DNA from: an uncultured Oscillospiraceae bacterium
Lineage (GTDB): Bacteria; Bacillota; Clostridia; Oscillospirales; Ruminococcaceae
Direction: 5' to 3'
Length of the DNA: 47,111 nucleotides
Assembly (NCBI GenBank): GCA_902489475.1
Contig: CABUAH010000007.1
Coordinates: forward strand, 1-47,111
The number at the start of each line of letters is the position of its first letter. Position 1 is the stretch's first letter. The notes beneath the pieces are model-generated. The model did not search any database. It was not told the origin of the DNA and saw nothing but the letters and a program-made list of their open reading frames with translations. The translations under genes and the position numbers were made by a program. Positions 1 through 6,479 of this stretch are shown here, piece after piece.

Positions 1-369
1 TAAAAGCAAAAATTTCATAAAATTAATAAGCAAACAGGATTTAGAACTAGTATTACGTTGTTCCACTACATTTGATTTTGTGACTTTAGCAGCATTTATC
101 CATTTTTGTTTGCACCTAAGATTGGCTTCTCGTATATGCTTAATGTCATCCATTTGAACATTAATATCTTTCATTCGCTTTTCAAGTTTAAGATATTCCT
201 CATCATCTGTTTCATTTATTTGAGATTTTTCAATTTTTTTGATTTTATCTTCAATCTCAGCACATTCCTTTGATAGAGTTGATAACTGGTTTGATAATTC
301 TTCAGCATCTGACAATGACGGTAGGAAGTCCTGCTTAGCTTTATTAATTTCTGCCACATTTTTAACCAT
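1..369 (-). CDS. partial coiled-coil protein, unknown function
   Basis: An open frame runs from an ATG at 369 to the left edge without a stop, so 123 codons of the N-terminal part are visible and the C-terminus is missing. The start has a GGAG about 9 nt upstream. The sequence begins MVKNVAEINKAKQDF and is very rich in Glu, Lys, Asp and Ile with heptad-like spacing from about residue 15 to 90, which suggests a coiled coil. I see no enzyme motif, signal peptide or membrane segment. It is the next gene after parA, parB, the small ORFs and the hairpin array, all on the same strand, so it probably belongs to the mobile element. I do not recognise a family. Confidence 0.6.
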   Translation of the reverse strand, partial: MVKNVAEINKAKQDFLPSLSDAEELSNQLSTLSKECAEIEDKIKKIEKSQINETDDEEYLKLEKRMKDINVQMDDIKHIREANLRCKQKWINAAKVTKSNVVEQRNTSSKSCLLINFMKFLLL

Positions 370-542
370 GTACAATTGCTCCACAACACTTGATATGTTA
401 CTACTTCATCTAAAATGAGACTCTATGTCTCACTTATGATAAATTTATTGTAGCACATCCTACAACAAAGCAAAGTCGAAATACGTCGAATATGCTTAAA
501 TCATACAAATAATGGTACAAATTTTTACGTTTTAATTTTTGG
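370..542 (-). other. leader or intergenic region before the coiled-coil gene
   Basis: No ORF with a ribosome binding site is visible here. Two simple inverted repeats stand out: 416-432 (TGAGAC/GTCTCA, 5-nt loop) and 448-465 (TTGTAG/CTACAA, 6-nt loop). On the minus strand the second contains TACAAT, a possible -10 box, but no convincing -35 at 17 nt. The stretch may be the leader of the coiled-coil gene or the 3' part of a structured transcript that includes the array at 543-896. Confidence 0.3.
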
Positions 543-896
543 TGAAGTGATCGGGAATTGCACCCGATAAACTACTCACTTCATATAGTGCAGACGATTG
601 CTCACCTGCACACAGAAAAGAAAGGTGCTGCTTGATGCAGCGTAGTGAAGTGTTTGGGAGTTGCACCCAAATATTTCTCTTGCACTTCATAAGTCCTCTG
701 CGTTGGGAATACAGAGAACTTACTACAAGTAAGGTGGACAGTTGCAGAGTTGCACTGCAAGGGAACACAAAGCCTAAAACTGTTACTGTCCATAAAAAGT
801 GGGACATTATGTCCCACTTCAACACATAGGAGTGGGCGTATGCGGAGTTGCACCACAAAAGGAAAACCATTTCAAACCTTGAGACTCTCACGCCCA
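543..896 (-). ncRNA. array of four nested stem-loops with conserved 7-nt loop (candidate structured RNA)
   Basis: Four units occur at 543-583, 646-689, 735-792 and 833-896. Each has an outer stem of 7-8 bp enclosing a spacer of 8 to about 30 nt and a 5-6 bp hairpin whose loop on the minus strand is UGCAAYU. Outer stems differ (TGAAGTGA, TGAAGTG, TGGACAGT, TGGGCGT, each with its complement), as do inner stems (TCGGG, TTTGGG, TGCAG, TGCGG), so pairing is kept while sequence changes. Linker hairpins separate the units: 588-611, 627-641, 690-722 and 797-819. In unit 4 and in the 690-722 hairpin the only imperfect pair is C-A on plus but U-G on minus, pointing to minus-strand RNA. The loop falls in different reading frames in different units, which argues against a protein repeat. 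I cannot assign a known RNA family. Confidence 0.6.
792..818 (-). repeat. hairpin repeat, copy 1 (also at 3104-3130)
   Basis: A 27-nt sequence containing AGTGGGAC...GTCCCACT is repeated at 3104-3130 with a single difference in the loop. On the minus strand the hairpin is followed by TTTTTAT, like a short intrinsic terminator. This copy sits between units 3 and 4 of the stem-loop array; the other lies between the integrase and parA. Confidence 0.75.
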
Positions 897-963
897 TTTC
901 TAAGCAACCCCAAAAAGTATATGTCCCATTTTTTTATTCTCCTCAACTTTAATACGATCTGTA

Positions 964-1143
964 TTATATAAAAGAATTAATACAGAAAAGAATCACCGAA
1001 ATAAGTGTTCCACCGCTGATTACCGTCCAACCGATACCAAAATATGGCGTTTTTCCTTCTGATCTTTCAGTGTAAATAATAAATACACTCAACATAATAG
1101 CCACAATGCTTATAATTATTAAAAAGATCCATTCAAAAATCAT
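964..1143 (-). CDS. 59-aa small membrane protein
   Basis: This 59-codon ORF starts at an ATG preceded by a strong GGAGGTGAAAAT site. The product has two hydrophobic segments, about residues 4-24 and 37-57, separated by a short polar loop (YTERSEGKTPYFG), so it is probably a two-pass membrane protein with both ends on one side. Its start codon overlaps the stop of the preceding 24-codon ORF as ATGA, and its ribosome binding site lies inside that ORF, which suggests translational coupling. It is the last small protein in the chain behind parB. I do not recognise a family; small two-helix proteins in mobile elements include holin-like, toxin-like and superinfection proteins, but nothing here decides. 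Confidence 0.6.
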   Translation of the reverse strand: MIFEWIFLIIISIVAIMLSVFIIYTERSEGKTPYFGIGWTVISGGTLISVILFCINSFI

Positions 1144-1214
1144 ATTTTCACCTCCTCTAATTTCTCATCAATTCGTTGAGTAAACTTCTTAGCCAGATTA
1201 TATTTCACAATCAT
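1140..1214 (-). CDS. 24-aa small basic/acidic peptide ORF
   Basis: A 24-codon ORF whose ATG overlaps the stop of the upstream 31-codon ORF (ATGA at 1211-1214) and whose TGA overlaps the start of the 59-codon ORF (ATGA at 1140-1143). The peptide is charged and could form one amphipathic helix (MIVKYNLAKKFTQRIDEKL...). Its 3' end supplies the GGAGG for the next gene, so it may act as a coupling leader rather than a functional protein. No good ribosome binding site of its own is visible; translation would depend on re-initiation. Confidence 0.35.
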   Translation of the reverse strand: MIVKYNLAKKFTQRIDEKLEEVKI

Positions 1215-1306
1215 ATTTTTGGGGAACAACAGATACTCAAAATACAAATAAAAGCAATAATTGCTATAATGCCAATACAAAAGTCAATAATCGGATTGTC
1301 TTTCAT
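1211..1306 (-). CDS. 31-aa single-span membrane peptide
   Basis: A 31-codon ORF starts one nucleotide after the parB stop codon (TAA at 1308-1310, ATG at 1304-1306). The peptide MKDNPIIDFC... has a hydrophobic stretch from about residue 6 to 26 rich in Ile, with Cys residues near both ends, so it would be a single-pass membrane peptide. Its stop overlaps the next start as ATGA. The tight spacing suggests translation coupled to parB. No family is recognised. Confidence 0.45.
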   Translation of the reverse strand: MKDNPIIDFCIGIIAIIAFICILSICCSPKI

Positions 1307-1307
1307 G

Positions 1308-2252
1308 TTATTCACCAAACCTTTCCGAAGCTTCAATGATCATTTTTATAATATCTTCGTTAGAAACATTCTGCAAGTTAGTGTTTCTGTCACGAAGAAT
1401 GTCTAGAAGCTCTGCAATATAAAGTATATTTTTGAGATTAACAGTATCATCACCTTTTGTATTATCAGGTTCTGTGTCATCTTTTTGAGCAAAAAACAAA
1501 TTGAGAAGTGCTTCCTCGTTAAACTCCTCTCCGCTTTCTTCGCAGGAATCAGCAAGGTCCTCTGCCATGTTTGCCTTTTTTAGATTTACATTAAACTTTA
1601 CTCTTTTACCTACATTGATAATAAAATTGGCAAAAACCCTTTGCTGTTCCTTTGTGAGGTTTTGCAATGAGGTGAATGCTTCAACGGTTATTACATTACT
1701 ATCGCAAAGGTGCTGTAATTCTTCAATGCAATCAATCATACACAAATATCGAGTGCAAGTTCTGCGATTGATACCGAACATTTCTGCAATGTCAGACACC
1801 TTTTTGCCTCTTGTTTTGAATCCGCAAAGAATTTTTGCAAGTGACGATGGTGATTTATTAAGTCGGTATATGTTACTGTGACATACAAATTCAAATTCTT
1901 TGTCCGGAGAAATCTTTATAACATCAGCTTTTATAGTACGTTTCCTCAGCTTTTTCATAGCTTCAAGACGTCTGTGACCGGAAAGGACAACATACTGATT
2001 GTTGCCGACTTGTTTAACTTTGATTGGTTCAAGTTGACCGTTTGCTGCTATTGACATTACAAGCCTATTTAAATCTTCTTCATCAATATCGAATGGCTGA
2101 AATTCACCGTACTCATCAACGTATGGCGAAATGTTCTCAATAGGAATCTCAAGCGATTTGCTTAATGGTTGCTTTGATTTAACCATAGGCAGATTAAAGT
2201 CTTGAATATCTTCTGCGTTGCGTGTAGCTCGCATTGTATCTATAATACTCAT
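1308..2252 (-). CDS. parB: ParB/RepB-like partition protein
   Basis: The 314-aa protein has the ParB N-terminal nuclease-fold/CTPase domain (about residues 33-130) with the box II motif as SGHRR at 91-95, followed by a helix-turn-helix near residues 152-172 (SDIAEMFGINRRTCTRYL) typical of KorB/ParB DNA-binding domains. The C-terminal third is acidic and likely mediates dimerisation. Family knowledge: ParB binds parS sites and slides as a CTP-dependent clamp, working with ParA to segregate plasmids or chromosomes. The start overlaps the parA stop by ATGA, so the two are translationally coupled. With the integrase next door this is more likely the partition system of an integrative element than chromosomal Soj/Spo0J. 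The parS sites cannot be named from this window. Confidence 0.85.
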   Translation of the reverse strand: MSIIDTMRATRNAEDIQDFNLPMVKSKQPLSKSLEIPIENISPYVDEYGEFQPFDIDEEDLNRLVMSIAANGQLEPIKVKQVGNNQYVVLSGHRRLEAMKKLRKRTIKADVIKISPDKEFEFVCHSNIYRLNKSPSSLAKILCGFKTRGKKVSDIAEMFGINRRTCTRYLCMIDCIEELQHLCDSNVITVEAFTSLQNLTKEQQRVFANFIINVGKRVKFNVNLKKANMAEDLADSCEESGEEFNEEALLNLFFAQKDDTEPDNTKGDDTVNLKNILYIAELLDILRDRNTNLQNVSNEDIIKMIIEASERFGE

Positions 2253-3085
2253 TTTAATATCTCGCTTTCTTCAATTCTTTTCAGAAATTCTATAGATAAG
2301 TTGCAGTAAAAATCGGATAGAGTATTTTTTTTACGGTGTATGTTTTTTGCAATAACGCAGGGCAGATGTATGTTATTTGCTTCTTCTATCTGTGCTTTTC
2401 TGTCAGGAATCTGTGTTTCAAAAAGGTATTCGCTATATTCAGCTCTTGCACTGGAAAGGAGATCCTTAGCAATGTTTGATTGTTCTGTTACCTTATTAAG
2501 TACGATGCCGATTATACTTACATTGCTATATCTGCGAGAAATTTTTTTAACTACTTCGGAAACATCATATAAACTATTGATGCCAACCTCTGTAATAGGC
2601 ATTGCATAATTAACACCGTAAAGTATCTGAGGAACAAGATGAGCAACAAGGCTGTCTTTGCAGTCGATAAAAACAAAATCATAGCTCTTAAACATTTCAT
2701 CTCCCAGTACTTTTGCAAAACACATATTATCCTCTTCGGAATCAGAAAGGTTTCGTGGAAGAATTTCAAGAGTGTGTCGATTTGCAGGCATATAATCAAG
2801 CCCGTACTCCGTGTGTTTGATAAATCCTTTTTTATCATCGGAAGAGACAATAGGGAAGTCAACACCTTCGAGCTGATCGTATATGTACTCGCTTATGGTT
2901 TTTGTTTTAATTTTCGGCGGTACATATCCAAGGTTTGAAGATAGATCTTGCTGAGGATTAAGATCAACAACAAGTACTTTCTTCTTTTGATTAATAACTA
3001 GTGATCCGGCAAGGTTTAATAAAGTTGCGGTCTTGCCAACACCGCCTTTTTCACTTACTACAGCGATTGTCAATGGTTTTTTCAT
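2249..3085 (-). CDS. parA: ParA-family partition ATPase
   Basis: A 278-aa ATPase with the deviant Walker A motif EKGGVGKT at residues 12-19 (signature Lys13, catalytic Lys18), a VVDLNPQQD Walker A' segment near residue 40 and FVFIDCKDS as Walker B near residue 138. This is the MinD/ParA fold that binds DNA non-specifically in the ATP dimer form and is stimulated by ParB. The start is fixed by an AAAGGAGG site 8 nt before the ATG. It is coupled to parB through an ATGA overlap. It lies 48 nt after the integrase, behind a terminator-like hairpin, and probably depends on partial read-through from that gene or an internal promoter. Confidence 0.88.
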   Translation of the reverse strand: MKKPLTIAVVSEKGGVGKTATLLNLAGSLVINQKKKVLVVDLNPQQDLSSNLGYVPPKIKTKTISEYIYDQLEGVDFPIVSSDDKKGFIKHTEYGLDYMPANRHTLEILPRNLSDSEEDNMCFAKVLGDEMFKSYDFVFIDCKDSLVAHLVPQILYGVNYAMPITEVGINSLYDVSEVVKKISRRYSNVSIIGIVLNKVTEQSNIAKDLLSSARAEYSEYLFETQIPDRKAQIEEANNIHLPCVIAKNIHRKKNTLSDFYCNLSIEFLKRIEESEILK

Positions 3086-3102
3086 GTTTATCCTCCTTTA
3101 AA

Positions 3103-3130
3103 TATAAAAAGTGGGACTTTATGTCCCACT
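3103..3130 (-). terminator. terminator-like hairpin between integrase and parA; copy 2 of the hairpin repeat
   Basis: On the minus strand an 8-bp stem (AGTGGGAC/GTCCCACT) with a 5-nt loop is followed by TTTTTATATTT. It could attenuate transcription from the integrase into parA. It matches 792-818 at 26 of 27 positions. Confidence 0.55.
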
Positions 3131-3133
3131 CGT

Positions 3134-4225
3134 TTAACATACTTTAGGCAAAATACTGTAACAGCTTTTTAGATTGTTGTTAATAGTATCTGCTATTTTT
3201 TTATTCACTTTTCCGTGTATATAAATGTTACCGGTTGTTTTAACATCAGAATGACCTAGGTACAAAGAAACATCTTTTAAGTCAAATCCAAACTCTTCAT
3301 GTAAGAAAGTAGCACAGGAGTGACGAAGGTCGTGAAATCGGACGCTGGTATCAAAGTCGTTATCTTTAAGTATCTTTTTAAAATGCCTGGAAAGATTTTG
3401 CGGATTTATTAGTCCGCCGTATTTACCTAAGCATACATATTCAAGATTTTGTTTGCTGTATTTTGGAGATTTTGCTCTTTCACTTTGCTGCTGCTTAATT
3501 TTTTTTAGCTCAGAAACCACAAAATCTGATAACGGAATAGAACGTCGTGATGATGCATTTTTTGTGCTTTCACTTAATACAAGATTGTTTTTATGTCCTT
3601 CAACGTCATAGGTTCTAACATAAGTTGATCTTATGTAGGCAACTCTTTTTTCAAAATTAATATCCTTCCATCGCAGCCCCAATGCTTCAGATCGTCTTAA
3701 TCCAAGAAGCGAAGATAATAGGACAGGCGGATAATCATTTAGACATTTAGCAACTTCTAATAGTCTTAATATCTCAGCGAATGATAAAGTGTGGTAGTCG
3801 AACTTATCTGTTTTAACAGCGTCAGTTTTCTTAACCAAGTTTTCTTTCACATCGTTGTGCTTATATGCAAAAGAAAAAATCGTCCTTAAAGTTGAACGAT
3901 GGCTTTTGACAGTCTGAGCTGACAAGCCGTCATCAAGTTTGGACGATAAATACCTTTCAATATCAGTGCTTGTGATTGTTTCTAAATAGAAATCTTTGAA
4001 GAATGGCTTGAAGTGTTTCTCTATATGTATCTTATAGCCACTGTAAGTACTAGGCTTTACTTTGTTCTTTTTTATGTTAAGCCATTGATCAAAGTATTCA
4101 TTTATAGGTGTCTTTGTGTTTTGTTCTCTCATTTCAAGTTCGTGTTTTAGCCTCAAATTTTCTGAAGCCAGCTGAAGACACATTTCTTTGTACATTTCAA
4201 TACTTTCATTTTGTGTATTCATCAT
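3134..4225 (-). CDS. int: tyrosine recombinase/integrase
   Basis: The 363-aa protein is a phage/ICE-type tyrosine integrase. It has an N-terminal coiled coil (about 8-35), an arm/SAM-like core-binding domain (about 42-125, KPSTYSGYKIHIEKHF) and a catalytic domain with the expected residues: Arg177 (GLRRSEALGLRW), Lys222, His298 and Arg301 (FHDLRHS), His325 (LGHSD) and nucleophile Tyr335. All catalytic positions are present, so it is probably active. The start ATGATG follows GGGAG. It catalyses site-specific strand exchange at att sites. Its location about 580 nt from the 3' end of a tRNA-Ser gene, reading away from it, fits an element integrated at that tRNA. Confidence 0.92.
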   Translation of the reverse strand: MMNTQNESIEMYKEMCLQLASENLRLKHELEMREQNTKTPINEYFDQWLNIKKNKVKPSTYSGYKIHIEKHFKPFFKDFYLETITSTDIERYLSSKLDDGLSAQTVKSHRSTLRTIFSFAYKHNDVKENLVKKTDAVKTDKFDYHTLSFAEILRLLEVAKCLNDYPPVLLSSLLGLRRSEALGLRWKDINFEKRVAYIRSTYVRTYDVEGHKNNLVLSESTKNASSRRSIPLSDFVVSELKKIKQQQSERAKSPKYSKQNLEYVCLGKYGGLINPQNLSRHFKKILKDNDFDTSVRFHDLRHSCATFLHEEFGFDLKDVSLYLGHSDVKTTGNIYIHGKVNKKIADTINNNLKSCYSILPKVC

Positions 4226-4258
4226 AACAACTCCCTTTCAATGTTGATATAGATGTTT

Positions 4259-4268
4259 ATTATAACAC
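4259..4268 (-). promoter_or_regulatory. extended -10 promoter of the integrase
   Basis: On the minus strand TGTTATAAT (an extended -10) lies about 34 nt before the integrase ATG. No good -35 is seen at 17 nt. A short palindrome, ACAATAATTGT, directly upstream could be an operator. Confidence 0.45.
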
Positions 4269-4738
4269 AATTATTGTAAAAATTGGACAGAATTTAACAT
4301 TTTAAGTCTAATTCTGATATCTCTCTGAACAAAAACTGTCCAGAGAGTAAATAAGTAATAGTATTTTTGTATATTTATAGACTAAATCTTTTTGCCTGCG
4401 TGTGTGCAGCTGTTAAGCTGTATTGACATCTGTGGTTACAGGGGAGTTGTTGATTCCTTTTAGCCGCTGTGTGCAAGACTGCTTGCAAGTATTCTAGTCT
4501 ACGGGTTGCCGTTCTTCGTAGGTGTATATACTCTCGTAAGTTTTCAAAAGATGTACTCGCTCAATCACGGTTGCCTTGTTGTTTAATTGCTTTGTGAGAT
4601 TATGCTTAGTCGCATTTACAACAAACAGTTATCCAATGGGTTCTGTTAGTCAGAGCTTTTGAAACGCTCAGAAATCCTCCGATTTTCGTCTGTTGTTAAA
4701 TTTTCAAGCTGCATTTGGCTGCAACTTGAATTCTGTAC
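4265..4738 (-). ncRNA. hairpin-rich non-coding stretch between integrase and tRNA-Ser
   Basis: No credible ORF is seen over about 470 nt. On the minus strand several hairpins form: a TTCAAG-TTGCA/TGCAG-CTTGAA stem near 4702-4729, ATGC/GCAT inside a TTGTTG/CAACAA stem near 4560-4615, CTACG/CGTAG near 4498-4520, TGCAAG/CTTGCA near 4473-4488, CAGCT/AGCTG near 4407-4420, and CTCTCTGGACA/TGTTCAGAGAG at 4320-4346. In the first and last of these the imperfect pair is U-G on minus but C-A or A-C on plus, so a minus-strand RNA is more likely. It could be a structured RNA, integrase arm-binding sites, or both. No known family is recognised. Confidence 0.35.
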
Positions 4739-4740
4739 AT

Positions 4741-4788
4741 AAAAAAAGAAGCAACCAATTGTATAATTGATATACAATTGGCACTTCT
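4741..4788 (-). terminator. intrinsic terminator downstream of tRNA-Ser
   Basis: On the minus strand an 11-bp perfect stem (CCAATTGTATA/TATACAATTGG) extended by GAAG/CTTC pairs is followed by seven T. It lies about 15 nt after the tRNA 3' end and would end the tRNA transcript. Confidence 0.8.
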
Positions 4789-4802
4789 TACCTTTTTGTA
4801 TG

Positions 4803-4891
<89 letters not shown>

Positions 4892-4975
4892 AAGTATTCT
4901 TAATATCATTAAACTAAACATTTATTTGTTTTAATTAATGTTAAATATTCAGGGCTTGTATCAGCCGACTTAAAT

Positions 4976-5004
4976 ATTATACAGTAATGACAACCATTTG
5001 TCAA
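4976..5004 (-). promoter_or_regulatory. sigma-A promoter of tRNA-Ser
   Basis: On the minus strand TTGACA (4999-5004), a 17-nt spacer and TATAAT (4976-4981) form a perfect consensus promoter about 85 nt before the tRNA. Confidence 0.9.
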
Positions 5005-5075
5005 TAGCAAATTTATATTTTTTTTATAGGTCTAAATTGCAATATCAAATAGGACATTATTGAAAATAAAATCAG

Positions 5076-5107
5076 CAAAAAAGCGTGCCGAGAAAATCGA
5101 CACGCTT
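5076..5107 (-). terminator. intrinsic terminator after the 58-aa membrane protein gene
   Basis: On the minus strand AAGCGTGTCGA pairs with TCGGCACGCTT (one G-U) and is followed by a run of T. Confidence 0.85.
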
Positions 5108-5142
5108 CGGTTGTTGAAAATATTAGTATGAAGCTATGATAA

Positions 5143-5319
5143 TCAGAACATATTAGAGAAATCTTCTACCATGCTGCCAATTGCTCTCATCGCTTTTCCT
5201 GCGTTTGATTTCATTTTTTTCTTGTCCTTGTGATTAGCACAGCACATAGCATATGTTGCAGCTCCAACAACCATACCAACGCTTACGCCTTTAGCAAGAG
5301 ATGTGATATTAATACTCAT
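5143..5319 (-). CDS. 58-aa YtxH-like small membrane protein
   Basis: The start at 5319 (MSINITSLAKGVSVGMVVG) is chosen because GGAGG lies 8 nt upstream; a longer in-frame version has no such site. The protein has one glycine-rich hydrophobic segment at about residues 8-28, followed by a Lys-rich region and an amphipathic C-terminus (AMRAIGSMVEDFSNMF). This layout resembles YtxH-type small envelope proteins of Firmicutes, but the match is by general shape only. It is monocistronic with its own terminator and lies on the host side of the tRNA. Confidence 0.7.
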   Translation of the reverse strand: MSINITSLAKGVSVGMVVGAATYAMCCANHKDKKKMKSNAGKAMRAIGSMVEDFSNMF

Positions 5320-5334
5320 ATTGTTTACCTCCAT

Positions 5335-5609
5335 TCGTTTTTAATATTATCCGCAGAGTTTTTTCTTCTATTCATAAGCTGTTGCGTTAATTTTTAAAAT
5401 ATGATATAATAACCTTAAAATAAATCAGCAAAAGCTGATTTATCGTGCATTCGCATGATTCGGCTGTCACCGCCATTTAAGAACATTGAAACATAAATTT
5501 GGACTTTGCCCTGCGGCTGTCGCCGCTCATTGTGCTTTGCGCAATGAAATTTTGATATAATTTAACAGATGAGATTAAAAAGATGTATAAATTGTATGGA
5601 GTTAAGCAG
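5335..5609 (+). promoter_or_regulatory. hairpin-rich leader region with two extended -10 promoters before pdxK
   Basis: Two TGATATAAT extended -10 boxes occur, at 5402-5410 and 5553-5561. Between them lie several inverted repeats: AAATCAGC/GCTGATTT near 5424-5443, ATCGTGC/GCATGAT near 5443-5460, GCGGC/GCCGC near 5513-5527, and CATTGTGC/GCGCAATG near 5528-5546. The second promoter is the probable pdxK promoter. The hairpin stretch may be a small RNA, a terminator cluster or a dispersed repeat; I cannot decide. Confidence 0.4.
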
Positions 5610-6467
5610 ATGAACAAAATTAAAAAAGTTTGTGCTATCAATGATATTTCCGGTATAGGAAGATGTTCGCTTACGGTAATTATTCCTGCACTTTCTAGTA
5701 TGGGAATACAAGTTTGTCCTGTTCCTACAGCGGTTTTTTCAGCGCACACAGGTTATCATGAATTTATTAAAAGAGATTTAACTGATTTTTTAGAGCCTGC
5801 CCTTGAGCAATACAAAAAGCTGGGGATAGAATTTGACTGTATTTTCAGTGGTTTTTTAGGTTCTGAGGAACAGATTGACCATGTTTTACAATTTTTTACA
5901 AAGTTTGAAAACTCGCTTAAGGTTGTAGATCCTGTAATGGGTGATAACGGAAAAAGATATAAAACGGTAACGGATAACCATATAAAAAGAATGACGGATT
6001 TGGTGAGAGTCGCCGATATTATTACTCCGAATATTACCGAAGCGGCAATTTTATTGAACGAGGAATATCCGAACCGACCTCTTTCATCGCAAACTATAAA
6101 AAGCTGGGCAGTAAGACTTTCGGAAAAGGGACCAGATACAATTGTTATCACGAGTGTTGAGCTTATGGACGGAACGCTTTGCAATGTAGGTTTTGATAAG
6201 CGCCATAACAGCTTTTGGAAAGTGCCGTGTGAATATGTTCCGGCACATTATTCGGGAAGCGGAGATTTGTTTTCAAGTGTTTTGGTCGGAGGAATTTTAA
6301 AGGATGACAGCTTGCCTATAGCAATGAACAGAGCGACAAGCTTTACGGAGCTTGCAATAAAAACAACATACAGCTATATGAATGAGCCGCTTGACGGAAT
6401 AATGCTGGAAAAGTGTTTGAGTTGGCTAACGGCGGATCAAATTTTAAAAGATTATAAAAAGCTTTAA
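5610..6467 (+). CDS. pdxK: pyridoxal/pyridoxine kinase (PfkB/ThiD-like superfamily)
   Basis: The 285-aa protein starts at 5610 behind GGAG with 8-nt spacing; an upstream in-frame ATG at 5583 lacks a site. The N-terminus AINDISGIGRCSLTVIIPALSSMG and the motif PVPTAVFSAHTGY are typical of the PdxK/PdxY family that phosphorylates the 5'-hydroxyl of pyridoxal, pyridoxine or pyridoxamine with ATP in the PLP salvage pathway. VDPVMGDNGKRY and PNITEAAILL form the nucleotide and Mg region, and SGSGDLFSS near residue 217 carries the catalytic Asp. It precedes pyrK by 12 nt, so it is probably co-transcribed with the pyrimidine genes. The protein is cytosolic. Confidence 0.85.
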   Translation: MNKIKKVCAINDISGIGRCSLTVIIPALSSMGIQVCPVPTAVFSAHTGYHEFIKRDLTDFLEPALEQYKKLGIEFDCIFSGFLGSEEQIDHVLQFFTKFENSLKVVDPVMGDNGKRYKTVTDNHIKRMTDLVRVADIITPNITEAAILLNEEYPNRPLSSQTIKSWAVRLSEKGPDTIVITSVELMDGTLCNVGFDKRHNSFWKVPCEYVPAHYSGSGDLFSSVLVGGILKDDSLPIAMNRATSFTELAIKTTYSYMNEPLDGIMLEKCLSWLTADQILKDYKKL

Positions 6468-6479
6468 GAGGTGAAAATT

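Noticed and set aside
543..896. Integron attC-like array
   Set aside because: The conserved part is a hairpin loop, not the RYYYAAC/GTTRRRY core boxes, there are no cassette ORFs between units, and the nearby recombinase is a phage/ICE-type integrase.
543..896. parS centromere array for ParB
   Set aside because: ParB sites are repeated with the same sequence; here the stems differ in every unit and only the loop is shared, so duplex recognition is unlikely, though RNA or single-strand binding is not excluded.
532..897. Long minus-strand ORF (121 codons) across the stem-loop array, with overlapping ORFs in other frames
   Set aside because: No ribosome binding site, odd Cys/Trp/Ser-rich product, and the conserved loop falls in different frames in different units; several frames are open at once because the DNA is structured and poor in stop codons.
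1176..1406. Plus-strand ORF antisense to the small-protein chain and parB end
   Set aside because: No ribosome binding site, and it runs antisense to well-supported genes.
4380..4640. A second, degenerate tRNA near the integrase
   Set aside because: Short pieces such as CTTTTGAAAACT and ACGGCAACC recall the tRNA-Ser anticodon and variable arms, but no acceptor stem or T arm can be built.
5477..5749. Minus-strand ORF over the pdxK start
   Set aside because: Antisense shadow of pdxK with no start signals.
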